Positions 1 to 5,609 of a DNA stretch of 6,435 bases are shown here, piece by piece. Below the pieces are notes generated by a model, which was given only the letters and a program-made list of their open reading frames with translations, made no database searches and had not been told where the DNA came from. Position 1 is the stretch's first letter. Each line of letters begins with the position of its first letter. The translations under genes were made by a program, and so were the position numbers. Source of the stretch: JAAXTT01 sp964530215 (GTDB lineage: Bacteria; Bacillota; Desulfotomaculia; Desulfotomaculales; Desulfocucumaceae); the NCBI GenBank assembly GCA_964530215.1, contig CAZHAJ010000105.1, positions 1-6,435 on the forward strand, written 5' to 3'.

Positions 1-11
1 CATTTGGCAAT

Positions 12-28
12 ATTTTTAAGTTAAAAAT
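12..28. repeat. AT-rich palindrome upstream of purL
   Basis: ATTTTTAA and TTAAAAAT form a perfect 8-bp inverted repeat around a single central G at position 20. It ends 38 bases before the probable purL start. It could be an operator half-site pair, the tail of an upstream structure, or a chance product of AT-rich intergenic DNA. All pairs are A-T, so an RNA hairpin would be weak and could not have a normal loop without opening several pairs. Confidence 0.3.
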
Positions 29-54
29 TTTTCATTGTTTTTACATTGCAGTAT

Positions 55-62
55 GGGGGTGA
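55..62 (+). promoter_or_regulatory. Ribosome binding site deciding the purL start
   Basis: GGGGGTGA differs at one base from the GGAGGTGA anti-16S consensus. Seven bases separate the GGGGG core from TTG at 67, which is standard spacing. The longer reading frame, opening at TTG 46, would place this site inside the coding region and has no comparable site before it. The site therefore favours TTG 67; GTG 64 is too close to the core. Confidence 0.6.
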
Positions 63-66
63 AGTG

Positions 67-2904
67 TTGGCTATACAAGAGGTAAGGGTAATAAATAAGT
101 CTGAACTGCCGGATACACTAGGCGAATCTTTACTCTATGAGATCCGTAATACCCTCGGCATTAAAGATATATCAGGTGTAAGGACCGCCAAAGTGTATCG
201 TTTCGAGGGAATAAGTGAAGATGAAGCTAGCTATATGGCAAAAACATTGCTTGCTGAAGGTATATTTCAGGAGTTCAGTATAAATAATCCTATTTTAAAA
301 GGCGATAGGATTATTGAAGTGGCATATAAACCGGGGGTAATGAATCCCGAGGCGTCTTCTTTGATGAAATCAGCACAGGATCTCGGAATAAATAATATTA
401 TAGCTGCTGATTCCAGCAAGGAATATGCTTTTTTCGGGATTGGGGCCCATTCGGAAAACGTAGATGTTATAGTAAAGAGATTACTGGTTAATGATACAAT
501 AGAGAGAGTTGTCACCAAGAAAATTGACACTTTAATTATCAAAGGAAAACCTGGTTTTACAGAAATAATCCCCATTAGAGATATGACTGACGAACAACTG
601 ATGGAACTGAGTCAGGACAAACTCTTTCTTGATTTAGAGGAAATGCGCACAATTAAAAACTATTTTGTCGAGCTGGAAAGGGACCCCACAGACTGTGAAG
701 TGGAATCTCTGGCTCAGACATGGTCTGAACATTGCGGTCATAAAACCTTTAGGGCAGAATTGTTAGTGGACGGAGAAACCAAAACCCCGCTGCTAAAAAG
801 GTTGCAGCAGGCTACCAAAGAAGCCAGCCACCCACTGGTTCTTTCTGCTTTTGTGGACAATTCCGGTGTGATGTCCTTTTATGATGGATGGGCTATATGT
901 GGAAAAGTAGAAACCCACAACTCTCCGTCGGCAATAGAACCCTACGGTGGAGCAATGACCGGAAGCGGCGGTGTTTTCAGAGATATTATGGGAACAGGGT
1001 TGGGCGCAAAAGTCATAGCATCCACTGATATGTTTTGTTTTGCACCTCCATGGATGGAGACGTCGGAGGTGCCTCCGGGGTGTCTGCAGCCTAAATACTT
1101 GCTGAGAAAAGTGGTTTCCGGGGTAAGGGACTATGGTAATCGCATGGGCATTCCCACTAATAATGGATCAGTCCACTTCCATCCTGATTTCAAGGCAAAA
1201 CCCACCGTCATTGTGGGAGCTTACGGATTGCTTCCTGAACATGGAAGTAAGAAGGGTACACCTCAGGTGGGTGATTTGGCAGTTGTTATGGGGGGGAGAA
1301 CCGGTCGCGACGGTATCCACGGAGCAACGTTTTCCAGCGGAGAAATGACTCACCGGACCATTGAGGTTAACGCCAATGCAGTCCAAATTGGAAATGCCAT
1401 AGAGGAAAAAAGAACAGCCGATGCACTATTGGCTGCCAGCTCAGAAGGATTAATCAGAGCGGTTACAGACTGCGGTGCCGGAGGTTTTGGCTCAGCTTTA
1501 GGAGAGATGGGTTCAGAAACGGGTGTCGAGGTGTGGCTGGAGAAAGCACCGCTGAAATACCAAGGTCTCTCACCATGGGAAATATGGTTGTCCGAAAGTC
1601 AGGAACGGATGGTATTGGCAATTAAACCTGAAAATTGGCTAAGGCTCAGCGAAATATGCAAGATGTATAATGTCGAGGCAGTTGTCCTTGGCAAGTTTAC
1701 AGATGATAATATGTTAAAAGTAACTTATGAAGGTGAGACAGTTTGTCTTCTTGATATGGAATTTCTCCATGAGGGTTTTCCCACAAGAAAACTTACTGCC
1801 ACCAAAGTTTTACCAAAGGACAAAAAGGCAGACATAAAACCGCCTGATAATTGGATCAGTGCGTATTGTGATGTAATGTCTCATCCCGATGTCTGTTCAA
1901 AAGAACCCATTGTTAGAATGTATGATCATGGTGTGCAAGGCTCCAACAGCCTGGCACCATATTCCGGAGTTAAAGGGGATGGACCCAATGATGCTGCGGT
2001 AATATCTCCGATTTACGGTAAAAAATATGGGGTTGTCATAAGTCACGGTATGAATCCGGTACTGAATAATATAAATCCGTATTACGGCAGTATCTGGTCA
2101 GCAGCAGAAGCAGTATCAAATGCTGTGGCAGTGGGTGCAGACCCTTCAGAACTTTGTTTGATTGATAATTTTATTTGGCCTTTTCCTGACGAGGAGTCTT
2201 TAGGTGCGCTGGATATGTCGGTGGACGCATGTGTTGATTTTGTAAAAGAGTCAGGCATGCCCTTCATTTCTGGGAAGGACAGTCTCTCCAGCACTTATCG
2301 AGGTGCTGATGGAACAGTTATCAAGATTCCACCTGTATTATGTATTTCGGTTTTCGGTCGTATTATTGATGTAACCAAGACAGTATCTGCTGATTTCAAG
2401 GAACCAAACTCTGTTATTTTGCTGGTGGGGCAGCGAAATACAAATGAAATGGCAGGTTCTGTGTACAGCAGATTGCTGGGATCTGAAGGTACTAACCTCC
2501 CCAAAGTGGATCTAAAGACATTGAACAATGTGTTCAAATCTTTGTATAAGGCAATTTCAGGTGGTAAAATTAAGTCCTGTCACGATATTAGTGAGGGTGG
2601 ACTTGCAGCAGCTTTGGCTGAAATGTGTTTCGGCGGAGAAATTGGTGCAAATATCAGTTTGCAAAGTTCTGACAACCCTGAAGAATTTATGTTCAATGAA
2701 ACTTCCGGAACTTTTCTAGTAGAAGTGAAAGATGAATCAGATGTTCAAAAATTCTTTAAAGATATTCCGTTTAGAGTAATCGGAAAAACCATCGCAGACA
2801 GAACTATTACATTAAATTATTCAGGTAACCGGCTGTTCAGCATTGAATTAGATAAGCTTAGGGATGCTTGGAAGGCTCCCATGAAGGAGGTATTTGGACC
2901 ATGA
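67..2904 (+). CDS. purL: Phosphoribosylformylglycinamidine synthase, PurS-PurL fusion form
   Basis: This cytosolic enzyme makes FGAM from FGAR, ATP and ammonia delivered by PurQ, the fourth step of de novo purine synthesis. From TTG 67 it is 945 residues. Residues about 1-75 and 80-155 look like two PurS-type domains in tandem; the second has VAYKPGVMNPEA near residues 85-96. A linker follows, then the synthetase core: TWSEHCGHK (218-226), KVETHNSPSAIEPYGGA (280-296), GGRTGRDGIHGATF (409-422), SGKDS (735-739) and CHDISEGGL (838-846). It is longer than the PurL that works with free PurS (about 740 residues in B. subtilis) and shorter than the all-in-one enzyme (about 1,290), because the C-terminal glutaminase is absent. 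The motif HNSPS has Ser where most PurLs have the second His of HNHPS; from memory this variant also occurs in other roughly 950-1,000-residue PurLs. The frame is intact. The start is inferred from the ribosome binding site; TTG 46 is the alternative. Confidence 0.95.
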   Translation: MAIQEVRVINKSELPDTLGESLLYEIRNTLGIKDISGVRTAKVYRFEGISEDEASYMAKTLLAEGIFQEFSINNPILKGDRIIEVAYKPGVMNPEASSLMKSAQDLGINNIIAADSSKEYAFFGIGAHSENVDVIVKRLLVNDTIERVVTKKIDTLIIKGKPGFTEIIPIRDMTDEQLMELSQDKLFLDLEEMRTIKNYFVELERDPTDCEVESLAQTWSEHCGHKTFRAELLVDGETKTPLLKRLQQATKEASHPLVLSAFVDNSGVMSFYDGWAICGKVETHNSPSAIEPYGGAMTGSGGVFRDIMGTGLGAKVIASTDMFCFAPPWMETSEVPPGCLQPKYLLRKVVSGVRDYGNRMGIPTNNGSVHFHPDFKAKPTVIVGAYGLLPEHGSKKGTPQVGDLAVVMGGRTGRDGIHGATFSSGEMTHRTIEVNANAVQIGNAIEEKRTADALLAASSEGLIRAVTDCGAGGFGSALGEMGSETGVEVWLEKAPLKYQGLSPWEIWLSESQERMVLAIKPENWLRLSEICKMYNVEAVVLGKFTDDNMLKVTYEGETVCLLDMEFLHEGFPTRKLTATKVLPKDKKADIKPPDNWISAYCDVMSHPDVCSKEPIVRMYDHGVQGSNSLAPYSGVKGDGPNDAAVISPIYGKKYGVVISHGMNPVLNNINPYYGSIWSAAEAVSNAVAVGADPSELCLIDNFIWPFPDEESLGALDMSVDACVDFVKESGMPFISGKDSLSSTYRGADGTVIKIPPVLCISVFGRIIDVTKTVSADFKEPNSVILLVGQRNTNEMAGSVYSRLLGSEGTNLPKVDLKTLNNVFKSLYKAISGGKIKSCHDISEGGLAAALAEMCFGGEIGANISLQSSDNPEEFMFNETSGTFLVEVKDESDVQKFFKDIPFRVIGKTIADRTITLNYSGNRLFSIELDKLRDAWKAPMKEVFGP
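2884..2890 (+). promoter_or_regulatory. purQ ribosome binding site inside the purL 3' end
   Basis: AAGGAGG (extendable by T at 2891) is a near-perfect Shine-Dalgarno sequence, ending 10 bases before ATG 2901. It lies within the last codons of purL and decides the purQ start. The frame stays open upstream to a TTG at 2868, but that longer version would add residues that do not belong to the PurQ fold. Confidence 0.85.
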
Positions 2905-3677
2905 AACCCAAAGTCTGCCTACTAAGGACCGATGGCACCAATTGTGATAACGAAACCTCTTATGCCTTCGAAAAGGCCGGTGCTGAATGCAAAATGGTGC
3001 ATGTCAATCAGCTTAGAACCGGAGAAGAAGATTTATCTCATTACCAACTTTTGGTCTTATCCGGAGGCTTCTCCTATGGAGATGACGTTCATTCTGGAAA
3101 AATATTGGCTGTGGAGTTAACATCCTTTCTCAAAGAAAGCCTTCAGAGCTTTGTTGATAGCGGCAAGCCGATTTTAGGAATTTGCAACGGATTTCAGGTT
3201 TTGGTAAGGACGGGGCTTTTGCCTGACGGCAGGATGGGTCATATTAATAGCACTTTGATGAATAATGATAGCGGCAGATTTGAATGTCGATGGATTAATA
3301 CCAAAGTAGAAGAAAGCCCTTGTATTTTCACCAGGGGTATGACAGGATCGATAATCAGTATGCAATCAGCCCATGGAGAAGGAAAGTTTTTCACCGATCA
3401 AGAACAATTAAAAAAACTGGAAAACTCAAACAGAGTGGTTTTTAGATATGTTAATGATAGCGGTTCACCTACCATGGAGTATCCATATAACCCCAACGGC
3501 TCGTTAAATTCCATAGCTGGTATATGTGACGAAACCGGTTTGGTGCTGGGCCTTATGCCCCACCCCGAAAGATTTGTGGAACTGCATCAACATCCCAATT
3601 GGCGCAGGGGACATTTGGAAAGCGCTCATGGCCTACCAGTGTTTATCAACGCAGTAAACTACTGTCAACAGATGTGA
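2901..3677 (+). CDS. purQ: Phosphoribosylformylglycinamidine synthase glutaminase subunit PurQ
   Basis: This is the class I glutamine amidotransferase subunit of FGAM synthase. It hydrolyses glutamine and passes ammonia to PurL. The protein is 258 residues, starting at ATG 2901. The nucleophile is Cys95 in GICNGFQ (93-99), and His221 and Glu223 in MPHPER (219-224) complete the triad. An N-terminal RTDGTNCDNE (9-18) and LSGGFSYGDD (53-62) are typical PurQ segments, and NPNGS (197-201) precedes the triad. It is about 30 residues longer than B. subtilis PurQ (227), with an extended C-terminus after the triad (HPNWRRG, 231-237) that suggests the long PurQ type. The start codon overlaps the purL stop as ATGA (2901-2904), so translation is probably coupled and the two subunits made in similar amounts. 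No intrinsic terminator is visible after the stop codon. Confidence 0.96.
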   Translation: MKPKVCLLRTDGTNCDNETSYAFEKAGAECKMVHVNQLRTGEEDLSHYQLLVLSGGFSYGDDVHSGKILAVELTSFLKESLQSFVDSGKPILGICNGFQVLVRTGLLPDGRMGHINSTLMNNDSGRFECRWINTKVEESPCIFTRGMTGSIISMQSAHGEGKFFTDQEQLKKLENSNRVVFRYVNDSGSPTMEYPYNPNGSLNSIAGICDETGLVLGLMPHPERFVELHQHPNWRRGHLESAHGLPVFINAVNYCQQM

Positions 3678-3695
3678 TTAATACCTTTTTCTAAA

Positions 3696-3723
3696 TTGCA
3701 ATTATTAGCTATATTGATAGAAT
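3696..3723 (+). promoter_or_regulatory. Probable promoter for the acetyltransferase gene
   Basis: TTGCAA at 3696-3701 (4 of 6 to the -35 consensus) and TAGAAT at 3718-3723 (5 of 6 to the -10) are separated by 16 bases. The -10 is preceded by TGA, giving an extended -10 (TGN). Transcription would begin near 3730, leaving a leader of about 25 bases. As purQ has no obvious terminator, read-through from the purine unit is also possible. Confidence 0.5.
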
Positions 3724-3755
3724 AAAGGGATAGTTAAAAGGGGAAGATTGTAATC

Positions 3756-4217
3756 TTGCTTATAATTAGAAAGGCACAGATGTGCGACATTGAAGATGTT
3801 CACTATTTAATTACTAACTATGCAGACGATGGCCTGATGCTGGCTAGATCAAGATCCATGCTTTATGAAGGGATTAGAGAAATAACTGTGGCTGAGAAAG
3901 ACGGTAGATTGGTGGGTGCGGGAATGCTTCATGTTATGTGGGAAGATTTAGCAGAGATTAGAGCACTGGCAGTGCATCCCCAATATAAACTTCAGGGCAT
4001 AGGAAGTAAAATGCTGGAGGAATTTTTGGCTGAAGCTAGAGAATTAAAAATACCAAGGGTATTTGCCCTTACCTATCAAGCAGGCTTTTTTGTAAGATGT
4101 GGATTTACAATAGTTCCGAAGGAGAGCTTACCGCAAAAGATGTGGAGGGAATGCATCGATTGCCCCAAATTTCCTAATTGTGACGAGGAAGCTGTTCAGA
4201 TAGACTTGGAAACATAG
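3756..4217 (+). CDS. GNAT N-acetyltransferase, short N-acetylglutamate synthase-like
   Basis: This is a 153-residue single-domain GNAT acetyltransferase, expected to be cytosolic and to use acetyl-CoA. The N-terminus MLIIRKAQMCDI is a typical first strand and helix. The block EIRALAVHPQYKLQGIGSKM (67-86) contains the acetyl-CoA pyrophosphate loop LQGIGS, followed by FFVRCGF (111-117). The tail LPQKMWRECIDCPKFPNCDE (125-144) has three cysteines (133, 136, 142) in a C-x2-C-x5-C pattern. From memory this tail marks a group annotated as short ArgA or N-acetylglutamate synthase-related, whose M. tuberculosis member makes N-acetylglutamate for arginine synthesis. That substrate is inferred; no arginine genes are nearby, and another amine substrate is possible. 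The start is TTG 3756: GGGGAAG (3740-3746) lies 9 bases upstream, the frame closes at TAA 3751-3753, and the fold begins at once. The gene ends with tandem stops TAG-TAA. Confidence 0.85.
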   Translation: MLIIRKAQMCDIEDVHYLITNYADDGLMLARSRSMLYEGIREITVAEKDGRLVGAGMLHVMWEDLAEIRALAVHPQYKLQGIGSKMLEEFLAEARELKIPRVFALTYQAGFFVRCGFTIVPKESLPQKMWRECIDCPKFPNCDEEAVQIDLET

Positions 4218-4230
4218 TAATTGCTGATGA

Positions 4231-4259
4231 GCCATTGGCCCACGCCAATGGTTTTTGTT
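4231..4259 (+). terminator. Rho-independent terminator after the acetyltransferase gene
   Basis: CCATTGGC (4232-4239) and GCCAATGG (4244-4251) form a perfect 8-bp stem with a 4-base loop (CCAC). G4231 can add a wobble pair with T4252. TTTTTGTT follows immediately at 4252-4259. It begins 13 bases after the tandem stop codons. The reverse strand lacks a T-run after the stem, so it should act only on rightward transcription, separating the acetyltransferase from ddl. Confidence 0.92.
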
Positions 4260-4260
4260 A

Positions 4261-4280
4261 TTCTAAAAGCAATTTTAGGA
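4261..4280. repeat. Small hairpin with GCAA tetraloop
   Basis: CTAAAA (4263-4268) and TTTTAG (4273-4278) pair perfectly around GCAA, a GNRA-type tetraloop. A U-G and a U-A pair can extend the stem to 8. It sits just behind the terminator and 43 bases before the ddl -35. Most pairs are A-U, so the structure is weak. It could help protect RNA 3' ends or be incidental. Confidence 0.3.
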
Positions 4281-4322
4281 AGTGTTATATGTTTTTTCTT
4301 GTGAGAGCAAAGATAGAATTGG

Positions 4323-4352
4323 TTGGAATTATAACTACAGTACATATATAAT
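4323..4352 (+). promoter_or_regulatory. Probable sigma-A promoter for ddl
   Basis: TTGGAA (4323-4328, 4 of 6 to the -35) and a perfect TATAAT (4347-4352) are 18 bases apart. The start point would fall near 4359, giving a leader of about 35 bases with a ribosome binding site (GGATGG, 4381-4386) 7 bases before ATG. The preceding terminator makes ddl dependent on a promoter here. The leader is too short to hold a riboswitch or T-box. Confidence 0.6.
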
Positions 4353-4393
4353 AGTTAGTAATCACGAATTAAATAAAAAAGGATGGTCTGTTT

Positions 4394-5518
4394 ATGGGTG
4401 AAAAGATAAGAATTGCTGTGCTTTTCGGAGGTCAATCTGGCGAGCATGAAGTGTCTATTAATTCGGCAGTTTCCGTAATAAATGCTTTAGATAGATCAAA
4501 ATATATAGTGAAGCCGGTGGCAATAACCCGTGAGGGTACATGGGTTGCTGGTATAGAACCAGGGAGGTTGGCTAACGGGGAAAATCCTTTAGATTTGGCG
4601 GGAAAAGAATCTGGGATATCTAAGGTATTTCTTCCCGGGGATCCCGGCATAAAAGCCCTTGTAGCAATGGATAACGATAGATGTTGGAAGGATAGTGAAC
4701 AAGTCGATGTGGTATTTCCTATACTCCATGGAACCTTCGGTGAAGACGGCACAGTGCAGGGCCTATTAGATCTGGCTAATATTCCTTATGTCGGTTCGGG
4801 TGTTTTAGGTTCATCGGTGGGAATGGATAAAGTAATAATGAAAATGATATTGGCACAACACGGTTTACCCCAGATAGATTATACCTATTGCCTACGGAAA
4901 GACTTTGCCAAAGATCCCGATTCCATCGCAAAGGAAGTTGAGCATCAATTAGGCTATCCCTGTTTTGTTAAGCCAGCTAATATGGGGTCTAGTGTGGGAA
5001 TTTCCAAGGCACATAACAGAAGAGAATTGTTGTCAGCTATTAGCGAAGCTGCCAAATATGACAGAAAAATTATAATGGAAGAATTTATAGATGGTCGTGA
5101 AATTGAGGTTAGTGTATTGGGCAATGATAATCCATGTGCATCAATTGCAGGTGAGATTATTCCACTTAAGGAATTTTATGACTATGAAGCAAAGTATGTT
5201 GACGGTTATAGTGAACTTAAAATCCCGGCAGACTTATCCGGTGAAATAGTTAAGCATCTGCAGACTTTGGCGGTAAGGGTGTTTAAAGCTTTGGATTGTG
5301 CAGGAATGGGCAGGGTAGACTTCTTTATTGGCAAAGAAGACGGAAAAGTTGTAGTAAATGAAATAAACACTATCCCGGGTTTCACCAAGTTCAGTATGTA
5401 TCCGAAACTATGGGAAGCATCCGGATTAAGTTACTCTAAATTATTGGATCGTTTAATAGAGTTGGCAATTGAAAGACATAATGATAAAAATATTTCTTTG
5501 ACCACTTATCAAAGGTAA
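4394..5518 (+). CDS. ddl: D-alanine--D-alanine ligase
   Basis: This cytosolic ATP-grasp enzyme joins two D-alanines for the end of the peptidoglycan stem peptide; MurF uses the product. At 374 residues it fits the longer DdlA/VanA-like branch, with a linker at about 55-100 before FPILHGTFGEDG (108-119). By comparison with E. coli DdlB, Glu17 (in GGQSGEHEVS) binds the first D-Ala, Lys146 and Lys193 contact ATP, and Ser199 lies in the GSSVG loop. Lys267 and Tyr268 lie in the omega-loop EFYDYEAKY (260-268), Arg307 in MGRVDF stabilises the intermediate, Asp309, Glu323 and Asn325 bind magnesium, and Ser334 binds the second D-Ala. The Tyr-containing omega-loop indicates D-Ala-D-Ala synthesis; D-Ala-D-Lac ligases have a His-containing loop here. 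No key residue is missing. ATG 4394 is supported by GGATGG 7 bases upstream. It appears monocistronic, outside any vanHAX-type or mur cluster visible here. Confidence 0.96.
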   Translation: MGEKIRIAVLFGGQSGEHEVSINSAVSVINALDRSKYIVKPVAITREGTWVAGIEPGRLANGENPLDLAGKESGISKVFLPGDPGIKALVAMDNDRCWKDSEQVDVVFPILHGTFGEDGTVQGLLDLANIPYVGSGVLGSSVGMDKVIMKMILAQHGLPQIDYTYCLRKDFAKDPDSIAKEVEHQLGYPCFVKPANMGSSVGISKAHNRRELLSAISEAAKYDRKIIMEEFIDGREIEVSVLGNDNPCASIAGEIIPLKEFYDYEAKYVDGYSELKIPADLSGEIVKHLQTLAVRVFKALDCAGMGRVDFFIGKEDGKVVVNEINTIPGFTKFSMYPKLWEASGLSYSKLLDRLIELAIERHNDKNISLTTYQR

Positions 5519-5540
5519 CATATTAAATCTAAAAAATAAA

Positions 5541-5569
5541 TTGATACAGGAATACCCCCGGTTAATAAT
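5541..5569 (+). promoter_or_regulatory. Probable promoter for the partial membrane protein gene
   Basis: TTGATA (5541-5546, 5 of 6 to the -35) and AATAAT (5564-5569, 5 of 6 to the -10) are exactly 17 bases apart. Transcription would start near 5576, leaving a leader of about 34 bases. The left arm of the inverted repeat (5552-5560) lies between the two elements, so it is outside the predicted transcript but on the face a regulator could occupy. Confidence 0.55.
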
Positions 5570-5605
5570 GGAAACAATTTGATTATAGCTTTCTATCGGG
5601 GGTAT
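5552..5605. repeat. 9-bp perfect inverted repeat bracketing the -10 and the ribosome binding site
   Basis: ATACCCCCG (5552-5560) and CGGGGGTAT (5597-5605) are exact inverse complements separated by 36 bases; a G-U and a U-A pair can extend the stem inward to 11. The right arm contains GGGGGT (5598-5603), the ribosome binding site for ATG 5610. In RNA that reads through from ddl both arms are present and the site would be paired. RNA from the probable internal promoter lacks the left arm. There is no T-run after the right arm, so it is a poor intrinsic terminator. A DNA operator with two spaced half-sites is the alternative reading. Confidence 0.7.
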
Positions 5606-5609
5606 ATTT

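Noticed and set aside
1..66. Promoter for purL (TTGGCA at 4-9 as a -35; TACATT at 42-47 as a -10)
   Set aside because: No -10-like hexamer stands at suitable spacing from TTGGCA, and TACATT has no -35 at 16-18 bases. The real promoter is probably further upstream or in a preceding pur gene.
1..66. Guanine riboswitch or PurR box in front of purL
   Set aside because: The visible leader is too short for a purine riboswitch and none of its conserved core is present. I see no convincing PurR-type site.
1290..1296. Run of seven G in purL as a slippage or phase-variation site
   Set aside because: The frame is intact through it and the run encodes the conserved GGR of GGRTGRDG, so it is explained by the protein motif.
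1133..1386. Overlapping small reading frames on both strands within purL, purQ and ddl
   Set aside because: They lie inside strongly conserved coding regions, encode no recognisable domains, and most lack good ribosome binding sites. They are shadows of the real frames.
4394..5518. Vancomycin-resistance type D-Ala-D-Lac ligase
   Set aside because: The linker region resembles the VanA/DdlA branch, but the omega-loop is EFYDYEAKY, with the Tyr of D-Ala-D-Ala ligases, and no vanH or vanX partner is visible.
5552..5605. Intrinsic terminator of ddl
   Set aside because: The loop is 36 bases and the sequence after the right arm is ATTTATG, without a T-run. It may pause polymerase but is not a standard terminator.
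5552..5605. CsoR-type copper operator (C-tract and G-tract flanked by TA)
   Set aside because: The arms resemble TACCC/GGGTA half-sites, but CsoR operators have only a few bases between them. A 36-base spacer does not fit, and the downstream gene is not a copper gene.
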